From NCBI RefSeq assembly GCF_000219605.1, contig NC_015740.1, forward strand, positions 4,340,001 to 4,404,000: DNA of 64,000 nt. Direction: 5' to 3'. A model generated the notes under the pieces. That model was not told the origin of the DNA. It did no database searches and was given only the letters and a program-made list of their open reading frames with translations. The stretch comes from Stutzerimonas stutzeri. GTDB lineage: Bacteria > Pseudomonadota > Gammaproteobacteria > Pseudomonadales > Pseudomonadaceae. A program made the translations under genes and the position numbers. Shown piece after piece: positions 1 to 11,244 of this stretch (position 1 is the first letter of the stretch; the number at the start of each line of letters is the position of its first letter).

Positions 1-870
<870 letters not shown>

Positions 871-889
871 TCGACCCGGAAGCGTCTGA

Positions 890-920
890 AACCCCGGTCA
901 CGTGCGAGCGTGCCGGGGTT
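890..920 (+). terminator. Hairpin after the TRAP permease gene
   Basis: An 8-bp inverted repeat (AACCCCGG and CCGGGGTT, 15-nt spacer) lies 20 bases after the TRAP stop codon. It also lies just past the stop of the convergent gene ending at 967. The tail GTTCATTT is only mildly T-rich, so this is a probable but not strong terminator. Confidence 0.5.
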
Positions 921-966
921 GTTCATTTGGTGCTCCCACCGGCGTACCCGCGCCAGGGCACCACGA

Positions 967-2196
967 TCAACCGAAGAACCAGTAGCACACCGCGATGGCA
1001 GCGATGATGCCGGCCAGATCCGCGACCAGGGCACAGCCCACCGCATGCCGCGCGCGCTGGATGCCGACCGCACCGAAGTACACCGCCAGCACGTAGAAGG
1101 TGGTCTCGGTACTGCCCTGCACCGTCGCCGCGACCAGCGCAGGGAAGCTGTCCACGCCCTGACTCTGCATGGTCTCGATCAGCATCGCCCGCGCCGCGCT
1201 GCCGGAGAACGGCTTGACCAGCGCGGTAGGCAGGGCGTCGACGAAGCGGGTGTCCCAGCCCAGCGCTTCGACCAGCCAGCGAATGCCTTCCAGACCGAAA
1301 TCCAGCGCACCGGATGCGCGCAGGGCGCCAATGGCGCAGAGCATGGCGATCAGATACGGCAACAGGCTCTTGGCGACGTCGAAGCCTTCCTTCGCGCCCT
1401 CGACGAACGCCTCGTACACCGGCACCTTGCGCAGCGCTCCGACGACGAGGAAGGCGATGATCAGGCCGAACAGGGTCAGGTTGCCCAGCAACGAGGACAG
1501 CGACGCCAGCGCGGTGGCCGACAGCCCTGCCAGCAGGGCCATGAAACCGCCGAGCAGCAGCGCACCGGGAATGAAATAGGCCAGCACCACCGGGTCCCAC
1601 AGGCGCAGGCGCTGCACCAGCGCCACTGCCAGCAGGCCCGCCAGGGACGAGGCACTGGTGGCCAGCAGAATCGGCAGGAACACCAGGGTCGGGTCGTCCG
1701 CGCCCTGCTGCACGCGGTACATGAAGATGGACACCGGCAGCAGCGTGAGCGAAGAGGTGTTGAGCACCAGGAAGAGGATTTGCGCATTGCTGGCCACGCT
1801 GGGCAGCGGGTTCAGCTCCTGCAGTGCGCGCATCGCCTTGAGGCCAATAGGCGTCGCGGCGTTGTCCAGACCAAGCCCGTTGGCGGCGAAATTGAGCGTG
1901 ATCAGCCCCAGCGCCGGGTGCCCGGCCGGCACTTCCGGCATCAGCCGGCGGAACAGCGGCCCGAGCAGCCGCGCCAGCAGCTCGATCAGCCCGGCCTTTT
2001 CGGCGATGCGCAGGAAACCCAGCCAGAGCGTCAGGGTGCCGAACAGCACGATCATCACTTCCACGGCCAGCTTGGCCATGGCGAACAGGCTCTCCACCAG
2101 CGCGGCGAACACCGCGGGATCGCCACCGATCAGCCAGCGCCCCAGGGCAGCCAGCGCGGCGACCAGAAAAAAGCCCAGCCAGAGGCCATTGAGCAT
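967..2196 (-). CDS. Nucleoside-recognition / spore-maturation SpmA-SpmB-like fused membrane protein
   Basis: 409 residues, very hydrophobic, with about ten predicted membrane segments. The conserved stretch NFAANGLGLDNAATPIGLKAM in the first half is characteristic of SpmA-type 'gate' (nucleoside recognition) domains. A second gate-like half begins around residue 230 with the AKEGFDVAKSLLPYLIAML stretch, matching SpmB. Proteobacteria commonly carry the two halves fused in one protein of about this length. The biochemical role is unknown; a transport or signalling gate is the family guess. It is convergent with the TRAP gene and stands alone on its strand. Confidence 0.8.
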   Translation of the reverse strand: MLNGLWLGFFLVAALAALGRWLIGGDPAVFAALVESLFAMAKLAVEVMIVLFGTLTLWLGFLRIAEKAGLIELLARLLGPLFRRLMPEVPAGHPALGLITLNFAANGLGLDNAATPIGLKAMRALQELNPLPSVASNAQILFLVLNTSSLTLLPVSIFMYRVQQGADDPTLVFLPILLATSASSLAGLLAVALVQRLRLWDPVVLAYFIPGALLLGGFMALLAGLSATALASLSSLLGNLTLFGLIIAFLVVGALRKVPVYEAFVEGAKEGFDVAKSLLPYLIAMLCAIGALRASGALDFGLEGIRWLVEALGWDTRFVDALPTALVKPFSGSAARAMLIETMQSQGVDSFPALVAATVQGSTETTFYVLAVYFGAVGIQRARHAVGCALVADLAGIIAAIAVCYWFFG

Positions 2197-2590
2197 GTCG
2201 TTCTCCCGTCAAAGCTGGCCGCGATGATAGCGGTGCGGGCGCGCAGGGGTCATCCGCAGATCGGCAGCAAGACGAGTAAAGAGAGGGAATATGCGGGAGA
2301 AAAGCGGATGGTTGTCGCCGCATGCCGGGGTGGCGATCACGCCACCACCGGCCGCAGCTTGCAGAACCCGGTCCAGTAAATGGAGGTACTCCCTGTACCC
2401 CTAGGTCGTTCCGCCAGGCAGAACAACCCGACCCCATGGTTCACCCCGTTGCAGGGGTTGAGCGCGCGTGGTCGTTACACCCTGCGCGCTTTGTGGATCA
2501 CCTTCGTAGGCCGAACATGACCCGGCGAATTTGGCTTCCTATGCCGCTGGTACTCCAATGCAGCCGCCCTTGCGGGCGGCTATCGACGCA
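2197..2590. other. Intergenic region of 394 bp without a convincing gene
   Basis: Open frames here lack a plausible start, ribosome site or family resemblance. A 7-bp hairpin (GGTGGCG and CGCCACC, loop ATCA) sits at 2329-2346. A second one (ACCCCGT near 2444 with its partner near 2456) follows. The region should hold the promoter of the SpmAB-like gene, but I see no clear -35/-10 pair. Confidence 0.5.
2562..2581 (-). terminator. Hairpin downstream of the DUF1328 gene
   Basis: Perfect 8-bp inverted repeat (AGCCGCCC and GGGCGGCT, loop of 4) beginning ten bases past the minus-strand stop at 2591. It lacks a clean T-run, so it is a probable terminator on stem strength and position. Confidence 0.55.
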
Positions 2591-2761
2591 TCAGACACGC
2601 GGTCCGCGGCCGCGGCCGAAGATCAGCGATGCCACGAACAGCACCAGGAAGACCACGAACAGGATCTTCGCAATACCTGTAGCAGTGCCTGCGATACCAC
2701 CGAAGCCCAGAACTGCAGCGATGATGGCAATGATCAGGAAGGTAATGGCCCAACTCAGCAT
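2591..2761 (-). CDS. DUF1328 (YtjA-like) small membrane protein
   Basis: 56-residue protein too short for a standard ORF list. It starts [20 protein letters not shown], contains [15 protein letters not shown] and a second hydrophobic segment ([14 protein letters not shown]), and ends with the basic tail GRGRGPRV. This two-helix layout and sequence are typical of the DUF1328/YtjA family of inner-membrane proteins of unknown role, in pseudomonads often linked to envelope or osmotic stress. An AGGAG site sits 10 bases before the ATG. A strong hairpin follows the stop. The start is well supported because the protein begins directly with the conserved MLxWAxxFLI. Confidence 0.88.
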   Translation of the reverse strand: MLSWAITFLIIAIIAAVLGFGGIAGTATGIAKILFVVFLVLFVASLIFGRGRGPRV

Positions 2762-2872
2762 GGTGTGACTCCTCTTGGTTCAGGAACGGTTCTCAGCGGA
2801 TCAGATCAGTCCGATCGGCATCGATTGTTGTTACGCATCCCTGCTGGTTCGCTCGCACGTCCCCTTCGTTGC

Positions 2873-3109
2873 TCAGAACACCCAGCGCTGCTCGGCAGGC
2901 GCCTGGCGATAATCGATGATTTGCGGTTCTTGTCCGGTTCGCATGAGCTCAATAGGTTGAGCGTCGTACATACCGATTCGTTCCGCGGAATTCTGTTGCG
3001 CCTGGCTGAGCGGTTGCGACAGCGGGCGCTCGGCACCCATGATCAGCATGACAACCGCAGCAGAGAGGAAACCCTTGCTGGCTAGCGATAAGCGGGCTTG
3101 GCGATTCAT
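2873..3109 (-). CDS. Small exported protein of unknown function
   Basis: 78 residues. The N-terminus MNRQARLSLASKGFLSAAVVMLIMGA has a basic head followed by a hydrophobic stretch, so it looks like a signal peptide or a single membrane anchor. The rest is short, polar and rich in Gln and Pro (SQPLSQAQQNS...), ending QRWVF. An AGGAG site lies 8-9 bases before the ATG. I do not recognise a family. It sits between two other small stress-type genes (DUF1328 and PA2169-like) on the same strand. An upstream AT-rich stretch (about 3130-3240) could hold its promoter. It is real on start signal and codon pattern, but the function is unknown. Confidence 0.6.
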   Translation of the reverse strand: MNRQARLSLASKGFLSAAVVMLIMGAERPLSQPLSQAQQNSAERIGMYDAQPIELMRTGQEPQIIDYRQAPAEQRWVF

Positions 3110-3288
3110 TCCTCAACTCCTTCTAAGCGTGGCGAACTTCGTTTCGATAACTCTGTTATTGCAGGCGTCGTGCCAGCCTTCCGAACATATAAAAATCCTT
3201 TAAGATCAATGACTTGTACTTATGGCAAATCGCTGCATGCAACTCAAATTGCAAGGCAGCCCCTAGCCAGCCGGGCGTTTTGCACGAA

Positions 3289-3720
3289 TCAGTGTCGGGC
3301 CTGTTTGAGCTGGCGCATGCGCTCGTGGCAGGTACGCAGCTTGGGCAGCTCAATAGCCAGCAAAGCCCGTACATCCGGCTCGGCGTCCTGCACGGCGTCT
3401 TCGAAAGCCTCCAGGATGTGTGCTTCGGTCTGCTCGAGCTGATCAACATAGGGCGTGTCGTGATCGCCGATGCGCGAACGGGTGTCGGCGTACAGCTCGC
3501 GCATGCGCCCGGTCAGCGTGCCGCCCTGCGAAGGCTGTTCATGGCTGGCGGCGACCTTGACGCTCAGGGCCTGGATGATCTGAGTTTTGGCCTGGGCCAG
3601 ATCGCGGAACAGGTGCTGCAGCTCGACGTCCGTTACTTCCTCGGCGGCATGCTGGTAGAAACGCTGCCCGTCGCGGGTGATCTCGATGAGCTCGTTGAGC
3701 TGGTTCATGGACTTGTTCAT
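3289..3720 (-). CDS. PA2169-family four-helix-bundle protein (DUF2383)
   Basis: 143 residues. The start at 3720 (MNKSMNQLNELIEITRDGQ) is chosen because a strong AGGAGGT site lies just upstream; a longer reading to 3921 has no such signal. The sequence is helical and charged, with family hallmarks such as LNELIEITRDGQRFYQHAAEEV near the N-terminus and regularly spaced Glu/His residues resembling ferritin-like bundles. This family is widespread in Pseudomonas, is of unknown biochemical function and is often stress-induced. It is divergent from algB across about 300 bp. Confidence 0.82.
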   Translation of the reverse strand: MNKSMNQLNELIEITRDGQRFYQHAAEEVTDVELQHLFRDLAQAKTQIIQALSVKVAASHEQPSQGGTLTGRMRELYADTRSRIGDHDTPYVDQLEQTEAHILEAFEDAVQDAEPDVRALLAIELPKLRTCHERMRQLKQARH

Positions 3721-4024
3721 GACACCTCCTGCGTGGTTGCGACAGATGTGGCCGCCCGTGAATGGGTCGGCACCCGTCTCCAGAGGGTCGCAAGCGCCAT
3801 GCCACCCGCGCGGCCATTGGCGCCCCCGACAAATCAGGCACTTGGACGCGCCCCTCTGCACAGGGGAATGCAGCATGCAGGAAAGCCTTGCCAGCACCGT
3901 GCAACTTGCAAGACTTTTCATAGACTAAAGCACTCGCCAGCAACGCAACGGCGCCGCGACGGCGCTCGACACGCCATAATCGAATCTCTACAGCGACCGA
4001 ACTCGCCTTTTGATGGGAGCATCC
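3721..4024. other. Divergent intergenic region between PA2169-like gene and algB
   Basis: 304 bp carrying the start signals of both genes: AGGAGGT for the minus-strand gene at its left edge and GGGAGC for algB at its right edge. A possible -10 (CATAAT, about 3975) precedes algB, but no good -35 accompanies it. I found no convincing AlgU-type promoter. Confidence 0.5.
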
Positions 4025-5367
<1,343 letters not shown>

Positions 5368-5371
<4 letters not shown>

Positions 5372-7155
5372 AACTGCAGATGAAGCTGCGAACCCGACTC
5401 TTCCTCGGGTTCTCGGCACTGATGACGGTGGCCCTGCTGGGCCTGCTGCTGGCGCTGGTCAGCGTGATGAAGATGGCCAAGAGCCAGGAGCAGCTGATCC
5501 GCGACAACTTCAGCATCATCGAGATCAACCAGCAGTTGCGTCAGACGCTGGGCAATCATCTGATCGTGATGCTTACCGACGACAACCGCAGCGAGGCGCT
5601 CGCCCCGCTGCGCCAGAGCTTCCAGCAGACCCTGGAGCGCGGCATCGCCGAGGCCAACGACGATGTCGACCGCCAGGCCTTCCGTGCAGTCGCCAGCGCC
5701 TATGCCGCCTTTCTGCAGCAGATCGAAGCCAGCCGCCATCAGAACCTGACCCTGCTGGAAGACAACCCGCTGAGCCAGTCCTTCAACAAGGTCCGCGGCC
5801 TGATGACCGACATGCAGGGCGCGGCCTACGACAAGATCCGCGACACCGAGCTGCGCAGCCGTGATCGCGCCTCGCTGCTGGCGGGCCTGCTGGGACTCAC
5901 CGCGATAGCCGTGCTGCTGATCGGCTTCATTACCGCGCACAGCTTCGCGCGACGTTTCGGCGAGCCGATCGAGCGGCTGTCCGCCGCTGCCGACCAGATC
6001 GGCCGCGGGGATTTCAACATCGCCCTGCCGACCCCGCCGATCGCCGAGCTGTCGTCCCTGAGCCGGCGCTTCGGTCTCATGGCGCAGGCTCTGCACGAGT
6101 TCAAGCAGACCAACGTGGAGGCCCTGGTAAACGGTCAACAGCGCCTGCAGGCGTTGCTCGACAGCATCGACGACGGCCTGCTGATCGTCGACCGCGACGG
6201 TCGCCTGGAGCACGCCAACCCGGTGGCGCAGCGACAGCTGGCCTGGGAGAACGAGCACCTGGGCTCCACCCTTGGCGAAGCGCTGGGCTATCCGCAACTG
6301 GACAACGCCGCGCGGCAGGTACTGGACGACAAGCCGCTGTCCGACCCGCCAGAGGATCTGGTCATCGAGGCCGACGGCGAACGGCGCCTGCTGGCCTGGC
6401 GCATCAGCCCGGTCAGCCACCACGACGGCAGCATCAGTGGCGCGGTGATGGTGCTGCACGACGTCACCGACCAGCGCACCTTCGAACGCGTGCGCAACGA
6501 ATTCGTGCTGCGCGCCTCCCACGAACTGCGCACCCCGGTCACCGGCATGCAGATGGCCTTCAGCCTGTTGCGCGAGCGTCTGCGCTACCCCGCCGACAGT
6601 CGCGAATCCGACCTGTTCGATACGGTGCACGAGGAAATGCAGCGCCTGGTCAGGCTGATCAACGACCTGCTCAATTTCTCCCGCTACCAGAGCGGCCAGC
6701 AGAAACTGGAGCTGGAGCAGTGCGACGTGCCGGAGCTGCTCGAAGCCGCGCGCCAGCGCTTCGAGGTCAACGCCGCCGAGCAGGACGTGCAGCTCAAGCT
6801 GGAGCTGCAGCAGCCACTGCCAACGCTGATGCTCGACCGCCAGCAGATCGAGCGGGTGCTGGACAACCTGCTGAGCAACGCCCTGCGCCACACGCCCAGG
6901 GGCGGCGAGGTGCGCCTGCTGGCGCGGCATCATGGCGAGCGGCTGATCCTCAGCGTCGAGGACAACGGCGAAGGCATTCCCTACAGCCAGCAGGCACGCA
7001 TCTTCGAACCCTTCGTGCAGATCGGCCGCCGTCGCGGCGGGGCCGGACTGGGGCTTGCCTTATGCAAGGAAATTGCCCAGCTGCATGGTGGCCGCATTGG
7101 CGTGCACTCGCGGATCGGCCACGGCACTATCTTCTACGTGGCGCTGCCGATCTGA
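5368..7155 (+). CDS. kinB: Sensor histidine kinase KinB
   Basis: 595 residues, inner-membrane sensor partner of AlgB. A first membrane segment (about 10-34) is followed by a ~130-residue periplasmic helical domain, then a second membrane segment (about 168-190) and a HAMP region. A PAS domain (about 245-365) precedes the HisKA box ASHELRTPVTGMQ, whose histidine is residue 385, the same number as in P. aeruginosa KinB. The HATPase domain carries the N box DNLLSNALRHTP and the G box GGAGLGLALCKE. The start overlaps the algB stop (ATGA), indicating translational coupling. In P. aeruginosa KinB is mainly a phosphatase of AlgB and restrains alginate production. Confidence 0.96.
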
Positions 7156-7179
7156 CGGCGCCCCATCGAGGAACCTGCC

Positions 7180-7584
7180 ATGCCGAGTCTGAACCCCAGC
7201 CCCGAGCAGCTCGCCGACTATGTGGCGGCGATGCCCTCGGGCGTGCCGATCCTGATGCTCAATCTGTTGCGCTACAACGCCCAGGCCACCTACCCGCCGG
7301 GCAGCCCGCACAGCCCCTGCAGCGGCCGCGAGGCCTATGCCCGCTACAGCCGCGTGGCGCTGACCAAGGTGCAGGCCGGTGGCGGCGCGGTGGAGCTGCG
7401 CGCCAAGGCCCATGCGACGCTGATCGCGCCGCCGGAGGAAGAATGGGATGACCTGCTGCTGGTCAGCTACCCGTCCAAGGAAGCCTTCCTGGCCATGCTC
7501 AGCGACCGCGAATACCAGGCCGCCGCCGAGCACCGCAGTGCGGCCCTGGCCGACTCGAGACTGATCGGCACCACCCGCTACTGA
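7180..7584 (+). CDS. DUF1330 domain-containing protein
   Basis: 134 residues, soluble, no signal peptide. The segment VPILMLNLLRYNAQA and the later DLLLVSYPSKEAFLAMLSDREYQAAAEHRSAAL stretch match the DUF1330/ferredoxin-like (dimeric alpha-beta barrel) family. A GAGGA site lies 9 bases before the ATG. It starts 24 bases after kinB and is probably cotranscribed. The enzymatic role is unknown. Confidence 0.82.
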   Translation: MPSLNPSPEQLADYVAAMPSGVPILMLNLLRYNAQATYPPGSPHSPCSGREAYARYSRVALTKVQAGGGAVELRAKAHATLIAPPEEEWDDLLLVSYPSKEAFLAMLSDREYQAAAEHRSAALADSRLIGTTRY

Positions 7585-7586
7585 GG

Positions 7587-8375
7587 TCAGCGGCTCGCCT
7601 GGGCGACCAGCACCTGCAGCATCGCCGCGGTTTCCGCGTCCGGCTCTCCATCGAAGCGGGTCGGGCGGTACTTCATCTGGAACGCGGCGATCACATTGCG
7701 CGTCTCGTCATCCAGATGGCCGTGGCGGGGTACCCGATAACCCTGCGCCGCCAGTGCCTCCTGGAACCAGCCGATCGCCGGCAGCCCCGCCGCGGCGTAG
7801 TGCGCCTGCGCCGCCGCCACCGCGCCGGCATCCGGCCAGGGCACCAGGCCCTCCTCGGCCAGACGCTTCCAGGGAAACAGCGGCCCCGGATCGACCTTGC
7901 GCTGCGGCGCGATGTCGCTGTGGCCGATGATGGCGCCCGGTTTCAGGCCATGACGCGCCATGATGTCCTTGAGCAGTACCACCAGCGCATCGATCTGCGC
8001 CTGCGAGTAGGGATACCAGAGCCGCCGTCCGTCCGCGCTCTGCTCGTAGCCCTGATTGACCAGCTCGATGCCGATCGAGGTGGCGTTCAGCCAGGTACGC
8101 CCGTTCCATTCGCTCTCCCCGGCATGCCAGGCGCGGCGATCCTCGTCCACCAGGCGGTAGATGGTCGCCGGCGACTCACCGATCAGGTAGTGGCTGCTCA
8201 CATCGCGCCCACTGAGCAGCTCCAGCGAGCGCGGCAGGTCGGTGGAGGTGTAATGCAGCACGATGAACTGGACGCGGCTGTCGTGGCCGATCGAGCTGTG
8301 GCTGGTGTCGATGCGTGGGCCGCTGGCACAGCCTGCAAGCAGCAGAAGCAAGAGGGTAGCGGAGAGCAATTTCAT
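7587..8375 (-). CDS. ampDh2: N-acetylmuramoyl-L-alanine amidase, lipoprotein, AmpDh2/AmiD type
   Basis: 262 residues from the ATG at 8375, which gives a clean lipoprotein signal (MKLLSATLLLLLLAGC, lipobox LAGC, Ala at +2, hence outer-membrane sorting). The longer reading upstream is a frame extension with no signal peptide. The amidase_2 domain (about 30-180) shows zinc-type residues in FIVLHYTSTD, in IGHSDIAPQRKVDPG and in HAGESEWNGR. A C-terminal peptidoglycan-binding domain (about 190-255, DDETRNVIAAFQMKYRP) follows. It cleaves the amide between MurNAc and the peptide stem in wall recycling. The position next to kinB matches ampDh2 of P. aeruginosa. It is convergent with the DUF1330 gene, 2 bp apart. 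Confidence 0.92.
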   Translation of the reverse strand: MKLLSATLLLLLLAGCASGPRIDTSHSSIGHDSRVQFIVLHYTSTDLPRSLELLSGRDVSSHYLIGESPATIYRLVDEDRRAWHAGESEWNGRTWLNATSIGIELVNQGYEQSADGRRLWYPYSQAQIDALVVLLKDIMARHGLKPGAIIGHSDIAPQRKVDPGPLFPWKRLAEEGLVPWPDAGAVAAAQAHYAAAGLPAIGWFQEALAAQGYRVPRHGHLDDETRNVIAAFQMKYRPTRFDGEPDAETAAMLQVLVAQASR

Positions 8376-8506
8376 CGGGACGACCTCTGTGTCGACGGCG
8401 CAAATGACGCAGATGGGCAGGAGCCCGGCATGCGGTGGCGATTCGATGCCGGAGCGGCGAGGGTCGTGATTATACCGGGCGCCCGGATACAGGCCAGGCC
8501 AGCCGG

Positions 8507-10372
8507 TCAGGCTGGCTCGACACGATTGCGTCCCGAATCCTTGGCGCGGTAGAGCGCCCGGTCGGCACGCTCGAAGGCACGCTCGGCGGTGTCGCCAGTA
8601 ACGAATGCCGTCAAACCGGCGGACAGGGTGATGGCAACCCGCTCGCCCTTGAAGTGGAACGGGCAACTGCCGATGGACTCGCGCAGCGTTTCAATCAGCT
8701 GCCGCCCCGCCTCGTAAGGCGTGTTGGGCAACAGCACGACGAACTCCTCACCACCGAAACGGGCGATGAAGTCGGTCTTGCGCAACCGCCTCTGCAGCTC
8801 CGTGCCGATGATCTTCAGCACCCGATCGCCGGCCAGATGGCCATAGCCGTCGTTGACCCGCTTGAAGTGATCGACATCCAGCACGGCCAGCGGCAGATCG
8901 CCACCGTAGCGTTGCCAGCGGGCGAATTCGAGATCCAGCCGTTCATTCCATGCCGCCCGGTTGGGCAGTCCGGTCAGCGGGTCCTGCAGGGCCTTCTGCC
9001 GCTGCTCTTCCAGATGGCCGCGCAGCCCCCGTGCCGCCTGTTCCAGGCTGCCGACACGGCTGACCAGCTGCTGCAGGCGCTCGCCCAGTTTCTGCTCCTG
9101 CTCGCTGCGCTGGCGACGGTAGTTGTCGACGGTGTCCAGCAGGCCATCCAGACGCGCCTCCACCACCCGCTTGAGGCTGTTCAGATCGGTGGCTTCACGC
9201 ATGCTGTGCTGCAGGCCGCCGACTTGTTCGCGCAGCTCGGCGTCCAGCGCCTGCGCCGCATCGCGGCCTTCCACATGGCCCTGGTGGGCGGCGAGCAGGT
9301 TCTCCTGCATCGCTGTCAGACGCTCGTTGAGAGTCTGCAGGTAGTTCTCGAAATCGCGCTGACCCTGATCGCTGAAGGCGATCATCAGCATCGCCAGATC
9401 GTCCAGCACTGGCACCAGCTCGTACCAGTTCAGGCCCTGCTGGATTCGCGCGCGCAACGTCTGCAGTTGCGGTTGATGCTGCTCGGGCAGATGCAGGCTG
9501 TCGAGCAGACTGCTGAGCGTCGCCTCCACACGTTCGGCGACAACGCTGAAAGCGGGCTCCGGCGAATCCGGCAGCGCATAGGCGGCCTCCTGCGGCAGCG
9601 GCTCGGCCGCTGGCGGCAGCTCGGCGTCCGCCACCGGCTCGTCCGCTTCGGGCTCAACTGACGAGACGACAGGCTCGACGGCCTGCTGCTCTTCGTTCGC
9701 CGGCTCCGGTAAGGTTGTCACTACAGACGGCTCGGTCACGGTGGAGGCGACGGCCGTCTCGCCGACGACGACCGCCTCTGCCTCGACCGCCACCGCTGGG
9801 GCCGACGCCGCCGCTGGAATCGCCGTCTCGAGCGGGGCCGCCGATTGGCTGTCCCGCCCCCCGAACAGGCGCTTCAGAAAGCCGCTCTGCTGCGGCGCGG
9901 ACAAGCCCTGCAGGTTGAGAACCTGACCCTGCAGTACACTCAGCTCGCCGAGCAGTAGCGGCAGCTCGCGCAATCTGGCTGCACGCTGGTCCAGATCCTT
10001 GGCGAAGCGTTTGAGCGGCTTGCGCAGCTCGGCGGGCACCGACATCCCCAGCAACTGGGACACCAGCCGATGCAGCGCCTCGGTCAACTGAACGGCACGC
10101 TCCTGGCGGTGGCGTTCGGAGTCCAGCACCGCCTTTTCCAGGCGTGGAACCAGCTGACCCAGCCCATCGTCCAGATCCCCGTCACGCAGGACCTCGCGCA
10201 TCTGCTGCAGGCAGCGCTCGACGGCGGGGTCGGCGCCCTCCACCGCCAGGCTGCTGCGCACCAGGCTGCGCCGCAACAGATCGACGCGCTGCTCCCAGCG
10301 GGCGTCCAGCTGCTCCTGGCGCTCGGCCAGCTGAAGATACTTTTCCTTCCAGCGTTCGGCTTCTTCGCTCAT
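8507..10372 (-). CDS. GGDEF diguanylate cyclase with long coiled-coil N-terminus
   Basis: 621 residues, no membrane segment. The N-terminal ~430 residues are helical, charged and interrupted by an Ala/Val/Glu/Pro-rich low-complexity linker (about 160-265). The C-terminal GGDEF domain (about 455-615) has the metal-binding DVDHFKRVND, the active-site GGEEF near 540 and, five residues before it, the RKTD inhibitory-site motif (RxxD). It therefore should make cyclic-di-GMP and be product-inhibited. The order amidase, GGDEF protein, EEP protein, dsbA matches PA5485-PA5489 of P. aeruginosa, where the GGDEF gene is known as dgcH. Its start overlaps the stop of the upstream EEP gene by 4 bp. Confidence 0.92.
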   Translation of the reverse strand: MSEEAERWKEKYLQLAERQEQLDARWEQRVDLLRRSLVRSSLAVEGADPAVERCLQQMREVLRDGDLDDGLGQLVPRLEKAVLDSERHRQERAVQLTEALHRLVSQLLGMSVPAELRKPLKRFAKDLDQRAARLRELPLLLGELSVLQGQVLNLQGLSAPQQSGFLKRLFGGRDSQSAAPLETAIPAAASAPAVAVEAEAVVVGETAVASTVTEPSVVTTLPEPANEEQQAVEPVVSSVEPEADEPVADAELPPAAEPLPQEAAYALPDSPEPAFSVVAERVEATLSSLLDSLHLPEQHQPQLQTLRARIQQGLNWYELVPVLDDLAMLMIAFSDQGQRDFENYLQTLNERLTAMQENLLAAHQGHVEGRDAAQALDAELREQVGGLQHSMREATDLNSLKRVVEARLDGLLDTVDNYRRQRSEQEQKLGERLQQLVSRVGSLEQAARGLRGHLEEQRQKALQDPLTGLPNRAAWNERLDLEFARWQRYGGDLPLAVLDVDHFKRVNDGYGHLAGDRVLKIIGTELQRRLRKTDFIARFGGEEFVVLLPNTPYEAGRQLIETLRESIGSCPFHFKGERVAITLSAGLTAFVTGDTAERAFERADRALYRAKDSGRNRVEPA

Positions 10373-11238
10373 TTACGTTCAGGCACCTGTACCGGCAGGG
10401 AGTCCGCCCGCAGGGAATCGGGCAACCGAATTTCCACCGCCACCGGCAAATGGTCGGAAATCGGCAGAGCCAGCACGTCCACACGTTCAAGCGTAAGGCT
10501 CGGGCTGAGCAGAATATGGTCCAGGCAGCGCTGCGGCCGCCAGCTGGGGAAGGTCGCCTCGACCTGCGGCGCCAACAGGCCGAGATCGCGCAACGGCGAG
10601 TTCTCCAGCAGGTCGTTGGCGTGGGTGTTCATGTCGCCCATCAGTACCTGATGCCGATAGTCGCCGATCAGGTCGCGAATGTAGGCCAGCTGCCGGGCCC
10701 GGGCGCCGCCGCCGAGTGCCAGGTGCATCATCACCACCACCAGCGCGTCCGCGCCATCGCCGAAACGCAGCAGGATCGCGCCGCGTCCCGACGGCCCAGG
10801 TAGCGGGTGGTCCTCCAGGCCCTGGGGCTCCAGGCGGCTAAGCACCCCGTTGCTGTGCTGGGCGAAGCGTCCGAGGTTGCGATTGAGCTGCTGATACCAG
10901 TAGGGAAACGCACCCAGGTGGGCCAGATGCTCGACCTGATTGACATAGCCGGACCGCAGGCTGCCGCCGTCGGCCTCCTGCAGCGCTACCAGGTCATAGT
11001 TGCCGAGCACCTCGCCGATGCGCTGCAGGTTGCCGGCCCGACCCGGATGGGGCAGTAGATGCTGCCAGCTGCGCGTCAGGTAATGGTGGTAGCGCTCGGT
11101 GCTGATGCCAACCTGAATGTTGAAGCTGAGCAGGCGCAGCCGGCCATCGGCCGGCAGGCCGGTGCTGGCCAGGCAGTGCGGATTGACCCGTGCCTTGCCG
11201 GGGCCGGCAAGGCGTGGGGCACTCCAACGGCGCAGCAT
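10369..11238 (-). CDS. Endonuclease/exonuclease/phosphatase family protein
   Basis: 289 residues. The EEP (DNase I-like) fold motifs are present in order: LLSFNIQVG, the catalytic Glu in ALQEADGGS, the GDMNTHANDLL loop, LDHILLSPSL and a terminal ISDHLPVAVEIRL. The metal and catalytic residues look intact, so it should be an active hydrolase of phosphodiester or phosphate substrates; the substrate is unknown. It lies 6 bp after dsbA and overlaps the GGDEF gene, so dsbA, this gene and the cyclase probably form one transcript. Confidence 0.9.
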   Translation of the reverse strand: MLRRWSAPRLAGPGKARVNPHCLASTGLPADGRLRLLSFNIQVGISTERYHHYLTRSWQHLLPHPGRAGNLQRIGEVLGNYDLVALQEADGGSLRSGYVNQVEHLAHLGAFPYWYQQLNRNLGRFAQHSNGVLSRLEPQGLEDHPLPGPSGRGAILLRFGDGADALVVVMMHLALGGGARARQLAYIRDLIGDYRHQVLMGDMNTHANDLLENSPLRDLGLLAPQVEATFPSWRPQRCLDHILLSPSLTLERVDVLALPISDHLPVAVEIRLPDSLRADSLPVQVPERK

Positions 11239-11244
11239 GCCGGG

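Noticed and set aside
910..2437. Long open frames on both strands (489 and 504 codons) around the SpmAB-like gene
   Set aside because: Arg/Gln- and Ala/Gly/Arg-rich translations without family resemblance; the real membrane protein occupies 967-2196 minus.
3721..4024. AlgU-type promoter before algB or the PA2169-like gene
   Set aside because: No GAACTT-N16-TCTGA pair with acceptable match on either strand.
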